DNA of 42,021 nucleotides from Euprymna scolopes. Lineage: Eukaryota > Mollusca > Cephalopoda > Sepiida > Sepiolidae. The position numbers were made by a program, and so were the translations under genes. The notes beneath the pieces are model-generated. The model saw nothing but the letters and a program-made list of their open reading frames with translations. It ran no database searches and was not told where the DNA came from. The DNA lies in contig CM044521.1 of NCBI GenBank assembly GCA_024364805.1, positions 75,560,828 through 75,602,848 on the forward strand, in the 5' to 3' direction. Of this stretch, positions 33,024 through 42,021 are shown piece by piece (within the stretch, counting starts at the first letter, position 1; each line of letters opens with the position of its first letter).

Positions 33024-33860
33024 CAAAACAATCTTGTGAAGATTGCTAACGTCCATAATTGAAAGTGGTGCTATGGAATTGACTGGATTTGAATTTGGCA
33101 CACCAAGGTTGTCAGTCCGCATCTTTATACACTTCATCACCATCACTTTTCTGGAGTTGATTACCTCGAGAAATAATTTTTTTCATGACCTAGTTAAAAA
33201 CAAATGTCTGGTCTAATTTGTGGTCTCCGATTAAAAAAAAAAAATGACCAAGTTTTTTTTCTGTATCACATTGTATTGTATTGATGTGTTATAGAATTTT
33301 TATGAACAAATATATAAACCGCGGGGAAGTTCCATGGCGGTTTTGAACATCAATCTGTATAAGTCTTTTGGAAATAATGTCTTTCGGAATCAATACTATT
33401 TACAAACAAATACCCTTTCTTTTTTCATAAAAATTGATTTCATAACCACACCATGAAGTTTGGTCAAAAAAAAGGGTCCAAAAGCCACTGACTTTAAAAT
33501 CTCTGATCAGTGTAAATGGCCAACTACTGATCAAATCAGGAATAGGTAAAATTTCTTCCTTTCCTTATCTCTTTCTACTAATCCCTCCTCTTTCTATGAG
33601 CAAGCACGAATGTATTCGTTTAGTCACGTGATAATTCCTCCCATATTCTTCTACATATGAAGAAACATCTGTGTGAATCAGCTCACCCAACAGACATGTG
33701 ATGACTTTACATTTCCAAATTCGGTCACTGCTAAAGGCACATTGTTTCATTTTAAGGAGATATTTTTCAGGAAGAATTATGTTTGTGTTTTCATAACCCT
33801 AACCCCAAATACTGTTTCTCCACATCCAATAACAAGGGTTGGATGTGTGTCATTTTATAC

Positions 33861-33892
33861 ATTAATAAAACATTTGAAAATGTTTTATTAAT
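33861..33892. repeat. 32-bp palindrome between 8-bp direct repeats
   Basis: ATTAATAAAACATTT and its exact complement surround GA. Both sides are bordered exactly by TTTTATAC (33853-33860 and 33893-33900). It looks like a minimal inserted palindrome with a target duplication. Confidence 0.75.
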
Positions 33893-34044
33893 TTTTATAC
33901 ATACTTTAAGTTAATAGCTTTTATTATTGTACTATTGCTTGTTAATTTATGATATAAAGGACACTCGTATTTTCGTTTGTTCGTCTCTTTGGTTATAACT
34001 CAAAAACTACAAAACATACACGCCTCAAGCTCTTATCCTCTACT

Positions 34045-34810
34045 GTGCTAGAAAATTACGTCTACCGAAGAGTATCCTATATCTTTACAAAGCCAGAACT
34101 CGCTCATGTATGGAGTAATTGTTGCCACGTTTGGGCTGGAGCATCTACTACTAGTCTCTCATTCTTAGACAGTCCAAAAAAGCGTCTCAAATCTAGTCCA
34201 GTACTATCGACCAAGCCTCAACCTCTGTCGTATTGCCACAATGTTGCATCCCTGAACCTGCTTTCCAAGTACTTTAATGGAATATACAAGGCCACCATTC
34301 GTCTATTTATGGAGTATTGTTGTCACATTTGGGCTGGTGCATCTGCTACTAGTCTCTCACCATTGATTATTGACAGGGTTCAAAAGAGAGTCGCCAACCT
34401 GGAATGTCATCTAAGCTTCAACCTTTATCCTATCGATGAAATGTTGCATCCCTCTGCCTGTTTTACATATATTTTTGTGGTGGATGCTCTGACGAACTAC
34501 AAACCCTTGTACCCCCTTGACGTAAATACCTCCGATAAACCTGACAAGCAGTAAAGTTCCACCCCTACATATTAGAGATCCTAGAAATGCCAGAAAACCT
34601 TCTACTCTCATAGTCTTCCCCAGAACTGCTAGACTTTGAAATTTCCTTCCGGGTTCCTGCTTCTCCAACTGTACTGACATGCAGAAGTTCAAGTGTAACA
34701 TGAACTCCCTACATAGTATCCCTGCAACTTATGTCCCTGATGGTAACCCCCTACATCAAAGTGAGACTGTGTCTTGTTTGGGGTGAAAATATAATTAAAA
34801 AAAAAAATAA
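34045..34810 (+). mobile_element. LINE reverse-transcriptase C-terminal region with internal duplication
   Basis: The phrase MEYCCHIWAGASATSLSPL and IDRVQKRV are typical of the part after the RT domain in CR1/Jockey-group LINEs. An earlier version, WSNCCHVWAGASTTSLSFL, lies about 190 nt upstream, so two partial copies are joined. Downstream FPRTARL and CTDMQKFKCNMNSL give the usual C-terminal end. The tail reaches an A-rich run at about 34795. It ends 60 nt before the NCX acceptor. Confidence 0.7.
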
Positions 34811-34866
34811 ATAAAGAAAATAATCTTTAAATTTTGTCATTTAAAAATGTTTTTTTTTTATTGTAG

Positions 34867-35034
34867 GATCTTGCTCGTAACAAGGATGTCAACGATTCAG
34901 ATGCAGGACGACTGGCTGCTGCCGCTATTGCAGGAACCCAGACGCATAGTCGTAATTGGTATCGTATCAATGCTGTACGTAATTTAGCTGGTAGCCGAAA
35001 GTTAACACCTGTCGTACTGGACACCTTCAAAGAA
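34867..35034 (+). CDS. NCX cytoplasmic-loop exon with YRI motif
   Basis: This 168-nt exon encodes 56 complete residues, starting DLARNKDVNDSD and including NWYRINAVRNLAGSRKL at about 30-46. The latter matches AFYRIQATRLMTG of vertebrate NCX1, in the catenin-like part of the loop just before the Ca-binding domain CBD1. The acceptor is a T9 run plus ATTGTAG; the donor is AAAGAA|GTGAGTG. It is phase 0 on both sides. A 67-codon open frame on the opposite strand is only a shadow of this exon. Confidence 0.92.
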
Positions 35035-35128
35035 GTGAGTGAGCTTGTTTTTTTTTAAGCAAATTTCTTCCGCTTTCTTTCTCTACTTTGTGGGATCAAT
35101 ATTGTATTGCCATTTGTTTCTTACACTA

Positions 35129-35575
35129 TACCCGGATTAAATGACTGATTTCTAATACAATACCCAGGTTGAATGATCGGTTCCTAATGCGGTACCTTCG
35201 TTAAATGACTCATTCCTAACACAGTACCTAGCTTAAATAACCAGTTCCTAATCAGTACCCTGATTGAATGACCGGTTCCTATCATGGTACCCTGATTGAA
35301 TGGCTGGTTCCTAGTACAGTACCCTGATTAAATGACCGGTTCCTAACCTGATGCCCTAATTGAATGACCTGTTCCTAACATGGTATTCTGATTGAATGAC
35401 CGGTTTCTAATGTGGTATTCTGATTGAATGACCAGTTCCTAATATGGTATCCTTATTGAATGACCGGTTTCTAACGTAGTACCCTGATTGAATGACCGGT
35501 TCCTAATGCAGTACCCTAATTGAATGGTCGGTTCCTAATACAGTACCCTGGTTTAATGTTCAGTTCTTAACAGAG
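35129..35575 (+). repeat. 32-bp tandem array, 14 units
   Basis: The unit is close to TACCCTGATTGAATGACC plus GGTTCCTAATGCAG. Fourteen units fit, all 32 bp apart from one of 31. It begins 95 nt after the donor of the 168-nt NCX exon. Units are contiguous with no spacers. Confidence 0.93.
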
Positions 35576-36359
35576 TTCCTTAATTGAATTGCATTACTGT
35601 TCTTTTAATGTATAATAAAATGTTATTTTTATGAAATCTGTTTTTGCTCAATTTTAATATTTCATAAAAAAAATTTATTTTTAAGATTTAAATGTTTTTA
35701 AAACAATTTTTCAAATTAATTTTCTTGATTAGAAATGTATTTATTCGTTTATGAAAGTAACTGTTATTTAATAGAAATCGTCTGAGATATTTGTCCCCTT
35801 TTAATAGAAGATGCATTTTTCATAGATGTATCCATCTTCAGTGTATCCTTGCCTCCCTTTGAAGGCGAAGAGGGATACAAGGTTGATTTTGAATGTGAGG
35901 AAAAATTCAACTCCCCAAAAAGGGCATCGGATTCATCTTCAGTTTTTCATCTTTGTTAGTCTTCAGATTCTTCAACAAAATGGAGGAATCTTCTTTAAAA
36001 AAAAAAATGTTTTGCTTTTCTTTTTAACACTAGCAAGAATTTAACAGCAAGAATTTTAGGAATGCAAAAATAAAAGACTTGTTAACATTTTTTTTATTTA
36101 ATTTTCTAAAAAAAATTTCCTTTCTTTTTTTGTTTTCAGTCTGGAATGTGATAATCAATACATGCATAAATGCTTAATTTTTTTGATTTCAGGAAAAATT
36201 AGTTTTGCCAAAACTGTTTGTACAACAACAACATCTTTTTATTCATTTTATACATTCATACAGTATCAAATTGGTACTTGTATCGACTGCTACCCATGGC
36301 TGACTCTAGTATCTTTGTAACCTCGGAGAAATTTAAAAGAAAAGAACGTTTTCAGAGCC

Positions 36360-36668
36360 TGTTGTAATATTGAAATTTGTTACAAGGTTTCAATTGGTAT
36401 TATTAATTTCATCATCCTGGCTCCATACTTGCTATTGATTCTGATATAGGGGAAGATCCAAACACTCCCCAAGTGTCAGTCTATAAAAGTCACTAGAAAG
36501 CAGTAATCAGGTGGGGAGTAAGTTGACCTTGATACTACGGCATTCAAGATACACTCGAGTGTAAATATCTAATTTGTTACATTGTAACGTTGTACAATAA
36601 ACTTGTTATTACTTACTTTATTTGTTGAGTCTCATTTCATCTGATTATATTCCTCCAGGGATATAACA
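36360..36668 (+). mobile_element. Possible solo LTR (fossil)
   Basis: About 309 bp with TG at the left and CA at the right end, a TATA-like CTATAAAAG in the middle and an AATAAA near 36597. No internal retrovirus-like part lies next to it and I found no clear target duplication, so the assignment and family are uncertain. Confidence 0.3.
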
Positions 36669-36799
36669 GATTTATAAAAAATAAAATTTATGCCGCATAA
36701 TGCTGATAGTAGTTGTCAATATACTGTCATTACTTACTATTGTGCTGCTGGAGGAAGGTTCAGGAAACTGCTGCCAATCCTTAACTTTAGACAGATTTC

Positions 36800-37230
36800 C
36801 TTAGTCCTTTGTTCATTCTGCCATCTTGCATAGATGTGAGAAATGGTCCCAAACACTTTTGACTTGCAACGGCTTCAACATAGTGACCATGCCATTGTCA
36901 GATAGACGTTCAGCAGCAAACTAGAGGAATTAAATCTCTTCAGCGGTGCTCTCCTAGAAACTTGGTATTAGTGAGATTTTTGATGCCTTACATACTCTGC
37001 ATCTCAGGTGGTTTGGCCATGTACAACATGCCACCTGCATCAATCCAATAACACACATAGATACTCCAGGCATAGAGGTGCATGAAAGAGCAAAGAAAAC
37101 CTGGCTTGAATGCATATGAAGTGACTTGACTGCTTCAACATGATTATCGATCAGATTTCATGAAGAGCAGGTGTGAGATATTGTCTGGTGTTGCCCACCC
37201 TGGAGGCCGGATTACCTGCAGCATCTTAAA
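36800..37230 (+). mobile_element. LINE C-terminal fragment
   Basis: The plus strand encodes IFDALHTLHLRWFGHVQHA, IDTPGIE and AKKTWLECI. This corresponds to the LRWFGHVxR ... KKTWxEC segment near the end of many LINE polyproteins. An upstream part (LHRCEKWSQTLLTC) fits the YGCETW region. Several stops interrupt it. Confidence 0.7.
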
Positions 37231-38223
37231 TACCAAAACTGAATGATGATATTATCATCGTATTTGGTTTAATATCCATTTTACATGCTGTCATAAATGT
37301 AAAATTACTTTCTAAGCTGAAAGTCTCATGAGGTTGGTACTGAATCCATTAGATTAAATGGAACAGATAACCTAGATCATCCCCTGTGAAAGGATGCTAC
37401 TCTATCTTCGGTTATACTCCCCAGTTGCTACCCATTGATACACGAGTGCAGGGTTCACTTACAGTATCTAGTATTCTGAAATTGTCACCCATCTATGTAC
37501 TAACCAGGTTGGATGTTGCTTACCTTCAATGATTCAGTGTCAATGTGATGCAGTAATGAATCCCAATTTTTACCTGAACTTTGATTAGAAATATAGTGGC
37601 TAATTTTTATACACTTTGTTTCACACAACAAAATAACATGGAATTTTCCACGAAAACGTTAGTTCCTGACATTGTAAATAACTTTCAATGATTTTGATCA
37701 GAACATTGTTTCATACGTCATCAACAGAGGTTTTAAGAATTTTATGTCTATGACACGACCATTGTAAGTGAAGTTAATGCAATCAGGTGCAGGGATCTGG
37801 TGATATCTCTGATATCTCCAGTTCTTTTAGTGCATGCCTGAAAGACTAAAGTATAAGTCCTAGCACTGAAAAATATTATGAAAAGTAAGATAGTTTGAAC
37901 ATTATTATGTACCCCTCGAATTTGGATGCCAGGACCATCACTCCAGTGCTCCTACTCCCTTCTTGGCACACTACTGAGTTGATGTAATATTGAAATTTTA
38001 AGATCCATTATGTTGAGATCTGAATCTTTTAAGAACTCTTCATTTGGTTTAATAACGTTCTGAGTATTTACTCTAAGCTAGCCAACACTGTTCTTGGGTG
38101 TGTGTATCTTTGGCCATTTCATTGTCATGTCCATTCATCTTCTTCCAGTACTTAGTTTTTGCGATGGAATACTTGGGTGTAATTCTCATCTCTACACATA
38201 AGCTGATTTTCTGTTTTGGGCTT

Positions 38224-38592
38224 CAGTCTAAACCTTTTCTCTCTTGGCCCAAATCTAAATTTCTCATCTTTTTTTTTAACGAATCTAAACCCTCCGTTTC
38301 TTGGCTCAAATCTAAGCTTCCTGTTTCTTTACCCAAATGTAAACTTTCTATCTCTAGGTCCAAATGTAAACCTCAGGTGTTTGGTCCCAAATTTAAATCT
38401 CCCGTTTCTTTGCTCAAATCTAAACCGCCCATCTACTAACTCAAATCTAAACGTCTTGTCTCTGGAACCAAATTTAAACCACCTGTCTCTTTGTCTAAAT
38501 CTAAACCACCCGTTTCTTGGCCCAAAACTAAATCTCCCATCTCTTGGCCCAAATCTAAATCTTCCATCTCTTGGCCCAAACCTAAATCTCCT
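38224..38592 (+). repeat. 27-bp tandem array, about 14 units
   Basis: Unit close to AAATCTAAACCACC plus CGTTTCTTGGCCC. Because 27 is a multiple of three, frames stay open and give KSKPPVSWP-like repeats in one frame and NLNLPSLGP-like repeats in another. There is no sign of a gene. Confidence 0.9.
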
Positions 38593-39639
38593 GCTTTTTT
38601 TTTTTTATCTTTCATGAACTAGGAGCGTATACATTCAGCTGTTTTCATAATTTCTTCGAAGTTACATGAAATATTAGAGTCGGTCATTTTTTAAAATTAC
38701 CTAAAATGAATAAACCTTTGTATAAATGCCAAACAATTTACTAATTTTTTTTTTATTATTAAGGTTATTTTATTTTACAGATATCGGATGAAAAGCATTT
38801 CAGGCAATTTCAATATACAACTGAATTATGATTAATATTTTTTTTTAAGTTTACAAAGTGGTTTTATATCTAATTAGTGGTTTATGAGTTTCCATATTTT
38901 ATGGTTGTATAAGTTGCTTACGACTTTATCTCATTGAAGCAGGAAGTTATGATTGCCCTAATAGATATAATTACAGACTACAGAATCTGCTATGCCGAGT
39001 TCAAATCTTATCAGTCCTATAATGGTCATTTATACACTAATACTATTGGGAAAGTATTAACCAATGATTTGCCCTACAACTATGGTTAAAATAGCAACTA
39101 ATGTTCAATTAATCGTTTTTAAGAAATAATGTTCTTTGACATTAAATAACCCAGAAAGGTTGGATTGTTTAACATGAAACATGGCAAACCAAACCATGTT
39201 TAAGTTAACCAAACTTAGGCCTGATTAAAACGTAAATGGGTACCTGTTTTGGAATACCAGATAGCAGAAGTTTGAAAACAGCTGTAAAGTTAATTTCTCT
39301 AATAACCTGTTCGAAAGAAAGTAGGAATCCATCCTCCCTACTTGCTATTCATAAAGTGGTAAGGTAGACCCTCAAGTTTTTGTAAAGCAGCAATTCTAGG
39401 AGAGAACGTTTGGAAAATAAATATTTTTATCTGATTACTCCAGTCATCTTTAACTTTTCCTTGTGACTGAATTTAACTTTAATTTAGAAGAAATGCAGCT
39501 GGAAATTGCATAAAATTTGCTTCACTATATACACCTAATTGTGTAGTCAACCTTTCAGAGACAATCTCCAATGTCTTTTAAGATAAGAGGCCAACCAACA
39601 ACATTAAAAACATAATGAAAATGTTAAATATTCGTATAT

Positions 39640-40090
39640 GTTATTTGTAGTATTGATGTTGTAATTGAACAAGCCGGACTTCTACATAAAGCTCACTAAG
39701 ATCGTGCCTCAGGATTGTCTGATCTGCATGAAATACTCCTCGTTGCTTGCAGCTTTTTATAACTCTGCAAGAGTGCAGATTTTTATCCCCACCACCGAGA
39801 GGATCCAGGCTCAGCAGTTGAATGCGAAGTTGAGGAAGATTTGGTCCAGAAAGGAATGATGTAGAAGCAACGTTGTCACTTTCAATCCATTTTCTATGCC
39901 TGGCATTTCTTTGGTTGTCACACACAAAGACAAAGATGATCAGAGTATAACAGATCCTGATGCTGACTCCTCCTGGATTTTTACCAGAGCCTTGTTAGCA
40001 GAATTGCAGCTCTATATAGCTGGATGCCAAACGTGTAGACTATATGTAGCCTTATAAACTTTGCCGCTACCATCTTACCACAATGATGAA
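39640..40090. other. Unidentified less AT-rich patch
   Basis: A stretch with balanced base composition and overlapping open frames on both strands (39665-39859 plus, 64 codons; 39641-39925 minus, 94 codons). I recognise no motif in any frame. It may be a decayed transposon or processed pseudogene. Confidence 0.3.
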
Positions 40091-40398
40091 GTATCTGACT
40101 TTAGGGTGACGGTATGTTATTGTAAGTTTTACTATAGCTTCATAAAAGTTTTTTTTATGTTCTTAATATGTCTACATGATATTAAACAGTCGCTTGATAC
40201 CCATAATGAAAACAACATATAGCTTACAAAGCTTTATTTAGTTTATTAGAGTGTTGTTTACACATAGATAACTACTTATAGTTATCGAAAGAGTTCTTAT
40301 TCAAGGGAGGTAATGTATGGCATTACTTTTTATTACAATATTGTTACTAAGAAATGGGATATTCAATATCTTCTTTTTATCTTCTATTTTGCATTCAG

Positions 40399-40422
40399 CG
40401 TTATGAGGACTTGTCGATGAAG
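40399..40422 (+). CDS. NCX 24-nt exon (RYEDLSMK)
   Basis: This microexon is flanked by a strong acceptor (CTTCTATTTTGCATTCAG) and the donor GAAG|GTAAGAG. Its 24 bases are phase 0 and read RYEDLSMK, directly following the TFKE end of the preceding exon. The charged sequence with SMK is reminiscent of the QARKAVSMHEV stretch that follows the YRI motif in NCX1, although the match is short. The next exon is outside the window, so exit phase could not be checked against it. Confidence 0.75.
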
Positions 40423-42021
40423 GTAAGAGTTGACATATAAAAAAAATTCTTTCTCCTATTTATGTTACTTTGGGTTCTTCCATATTATTTTCCCTGTTCC
40501 CTTGTTACCATTTTTATAATCTTATCTAAGCATATAGTTGTTTTTTCTTATATTTTTGTTGCATTTCATATTAGTTTATGTACAAAGTATCTAAACCGGT
40601 GATTCTCAACCTGACATGTTTAAGGGGGGGGGCGGTAGTCTTACAGAGAGACAAAAGGTGGGATGTTAGTCTTACAGGGGTATCTGTAATTTCAACAGAG
40701 TATTGAGACTATTTCTATATAGATCTGTTACTGCTATGAGTGAAAAGAATGGCAGATGTTCAATGAAGGCTGTTGTCAGATAGACAAATATCAAATAAAT
40801 AACAAAAATATGTTCAGGTTTATTTTTGGAAAATAACCAAAGGAAAGTTAAATGTCGAGAAACAAGCAAGTTGGGGTCTCATATGCAATCTGCAAAGGAA
40901 AAACAAAGTTAAGTTCACATATTTTAGTCATAAATATCCTTTGCTTGAACTTATTTTAGACATCTCTGGGATACGTTTTGATAATCAGTTCAACAGTGAC
41001 TTTATCGCTGTTTGGCTGAGGTGTGGTTCTGTTCAATCTCAAGAGGTTCATCCTCCCAGACTATACCGTCTCTTTGAAAAGGGGTTAGTTTGTCACTAAT
41101 CTAGGGAATGCCGGCAAGGCTGCTCAGGCATTTTTGTGAGCCAGAATGCGCTAATCCTATTGTACTCCATTTAACACTTGATCTTGTGTCTAACTTTCTT
41201 TGATAACCTCGTATGATGAGATGGTAGTAATATAGAGGTTCAAGTTGAATGCCATTAGCAACGAACCGAGAAACGAGTAGATCTTTTTAGTGAAACTATT
41301 AAATTGTTTTGTGTTTGCATAAATTATTGTGACTATGCATGTTAACAAGTTTGCAATATTTATGACCTCATCCCTGTGACAAGAGTAGTTATGTGTTTCG
41401 ATTTTAAAAATTCTGTCTGGCTAAACTATGAGAAACTGATTTTGAATTTGGGGCATTTTATTTAAATATGAATTTGACCAGCTCCTAATGATAAATAAAT
41501 TGAAACATATCTGTCGCAGAGGTGTACGATTTCTGTGCTTCTGATTAACTGAAATAAGATGTTTGTGTTAAGCTTCTTATCCAATCAAGTCGATATTTTT
41601 AGATAATATTCACTTGCGTTTTATCTGTTTATTAAAAACATGGGTTTTCTTAAATGGCTGAGATAGCTTGTATCGGACATCTCAACAAGTATTGAGAAAT
41701 AAAAGCCCTAACTAATGAAAGAATCTGCATATGTGTGTTTTTCCACAATGAGACATAACACACAGCTAAACATGAAACCCTGAACTCGTATTTCAGCCAT
41801 CTTTTGGATATTCAACAAAACACCTTCAAACTTGCTATTCGAAATTGTGTCAATCATATACACGGCAATAAACCATGACACGGCAATAAACTGTAAAGAT
41901 AAGCTACAGTTTTTTGTTGCTATTATAAGTCTCTATCGTAAAATATATTGAGACCCTTGTATGTAAAAAGTCTGTTTGGCCGGTGTTAGAATAGATCTGA
42001 ATATATGCTTTTGTAATGTTG
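40423..42021 (+). other. Start of next NCX intron
   Basis: Intronic sequence after the donor GTAAGAG. It holds a G-rich short stretch at 40622-40690 with the phrase TAGTCTTACAG twice, and the dispersed repeat copy at 40965-41190. I see no exon with good splice sites to the right edge. Confidence 0.6.
40965..41190 (+). mobile_element. Dispersed repeat (SINE-like), copy B
   Basis: Second copy of the element at 13245-13500, with GGGATACG, TTTGGCTGAGGTGTGGTTCT, GAGGTTCATCC, GCTCAGGCATTTTTGTGA and ATGCGCTAATC. No 5S-like head is attached here, so the 5S head at 12863 is probably a separate element. Confidence 0.6.

Larger units (their letters stand above)
31211..34866 (+). other. NCX intron, phase 0
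   Basis: Intron between the two loop exons, with donor GTAAGA and a long T-run followed by ATTGTAG. It contains a SINE composite (about 31970-32290), a 16-bp minisatellite (32410-33023), a small perfect palindrome (33861-33892) and a LINE fragment (34045-34810). I see no further exon candidate with good sites. The stretches 31220-31960 and 33030-33850 hold nothing I can name. Confidence 0.8.
35035..40398 (+). other. NCX intron, phase 0
   Basis: Intron of 5.4 kb from GTGAGTG to a pyrimidine-rich acceptor ending TTTTGCATTCAG. It contains a 32-bp tandem array (35129-35575), a possible solo LTR (36360-36668), a LINE tail (36800-37230), a 27-bp array (38224-38592) and a less AT-rich unidentified patch (39640-40090). 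I see nothing else in 35580-36350, 37240-38200 or 38600-39630. Confidence 0.75.

Noticed and set aside
34827-35030. Minus-strand 67-codon open frame
   Set aside because: Shadow of the NCX exon at 34867-35034, which has splice sites and family motifs on the plus strand.
35129-35575. Regular 32-bp repeats considered as a CRISPR array
   Set aside because: Units are contiguous with no unique spacers, and the context is an animal intron.
36193-36219. 27-nt open segment after a good acceptor (TTTGATTTCAG) in the phase-0 intron
   Set aside because: The donor GTACAA is poor and nothing else supports an exon.
40596-40612. CCGGTGATTCTCAACCTG resembling a hAT-type terminal repeat
   Set aside because: No matching inverted end or 8-bp duplication was found nearby.

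Overview
The window looks like a stretch of an invertebrate, probably molluscan and possibly cephalopod, nuclear genome. It is AT-rich, non-bacterial and almost entirely intronic, with a few conserved exons separated by kilobases of LINE, SINE, foldback and satellite debris. The mollusc or cephalopod assignment is inferred from this repeat mixture (tRNA-headed SINEs, RTE-like and CR1/Jockey-like LINE tails, huge introns) and not from a marker gene.

One host gene crosses the window on the + strand: a sodium/calcium exchanger of the NCX/SLC8 family. A 427-nt exon (1729-2155) carries the alpha-1 ion-transport repeat (GTSAPE and GPSTIVGSAAFN) and the membrane segments up to the start of the large cytoplasmic loop. 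Further loop exons lie at 31137-31210, 34867-35034 and 40399-40422. The remaining loop, the Ca-binding domains and the alpha-2 repeat must lie to the right; the N-terminal exons lie to the left. Reading phases agree across all these junctions.

The most interesting part is the 29-kb intron 2156-31136. It contains four candidate small cassette exons (5440-5457, 9335-9349, 13787-13873, 15666-15680) of 18, 15, 87 and 15 nt. All are phase 1-1, all are open in the required frame, and all have plausible splice sites. The 87-nt candidate is followed by seven TGCATG hexamers (the RBFOX-type splicing motif) within about 250 nt, far above the window background. Together they suggest a regulated splice-variant cassette at the position that in vertebrate NCX1 carries the XIP autoinhibitory segment, which is not recognisable here.

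Repeats by region: 3.9-4.5 kb, two oppositely oriented LINE 3' ends plus a tRNA-like SINE head; 5.9-8.3 kb, a LINE fragment, a dispersed repeat and a foldback element; 11.0-11.6 kb, an RTE-like LINE with an inverted 5' part; 12.86-13.5 kb, a 5S rRNA-derived element and a dispersed repeat; 16.2-16.8 kb, a minisatellite and SINE; 17.9-19.6 kb, two related near-palindromic foldback elements; 21.1-21.9 kb, LINE tails; 24.75 kb, a hairpin; 30.0-30.4 kb, a foldback with an internal 27-bp array; 32.0-33.0 kb, a SINE and 16-bp minisatellite; 34.0-34.8 kb, a LINE; 35.1-35.6 kb, a 32-bp array; 36.4-37.2 kb, a possible solo LTR and LINE tail; 38.2-38.6 kb, a 27-bp array; 40.9-41.2 kb, a second copy of the 13.3-kb repeat. 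Everything else is featureless AT-rich intron as far as I can see by eye.
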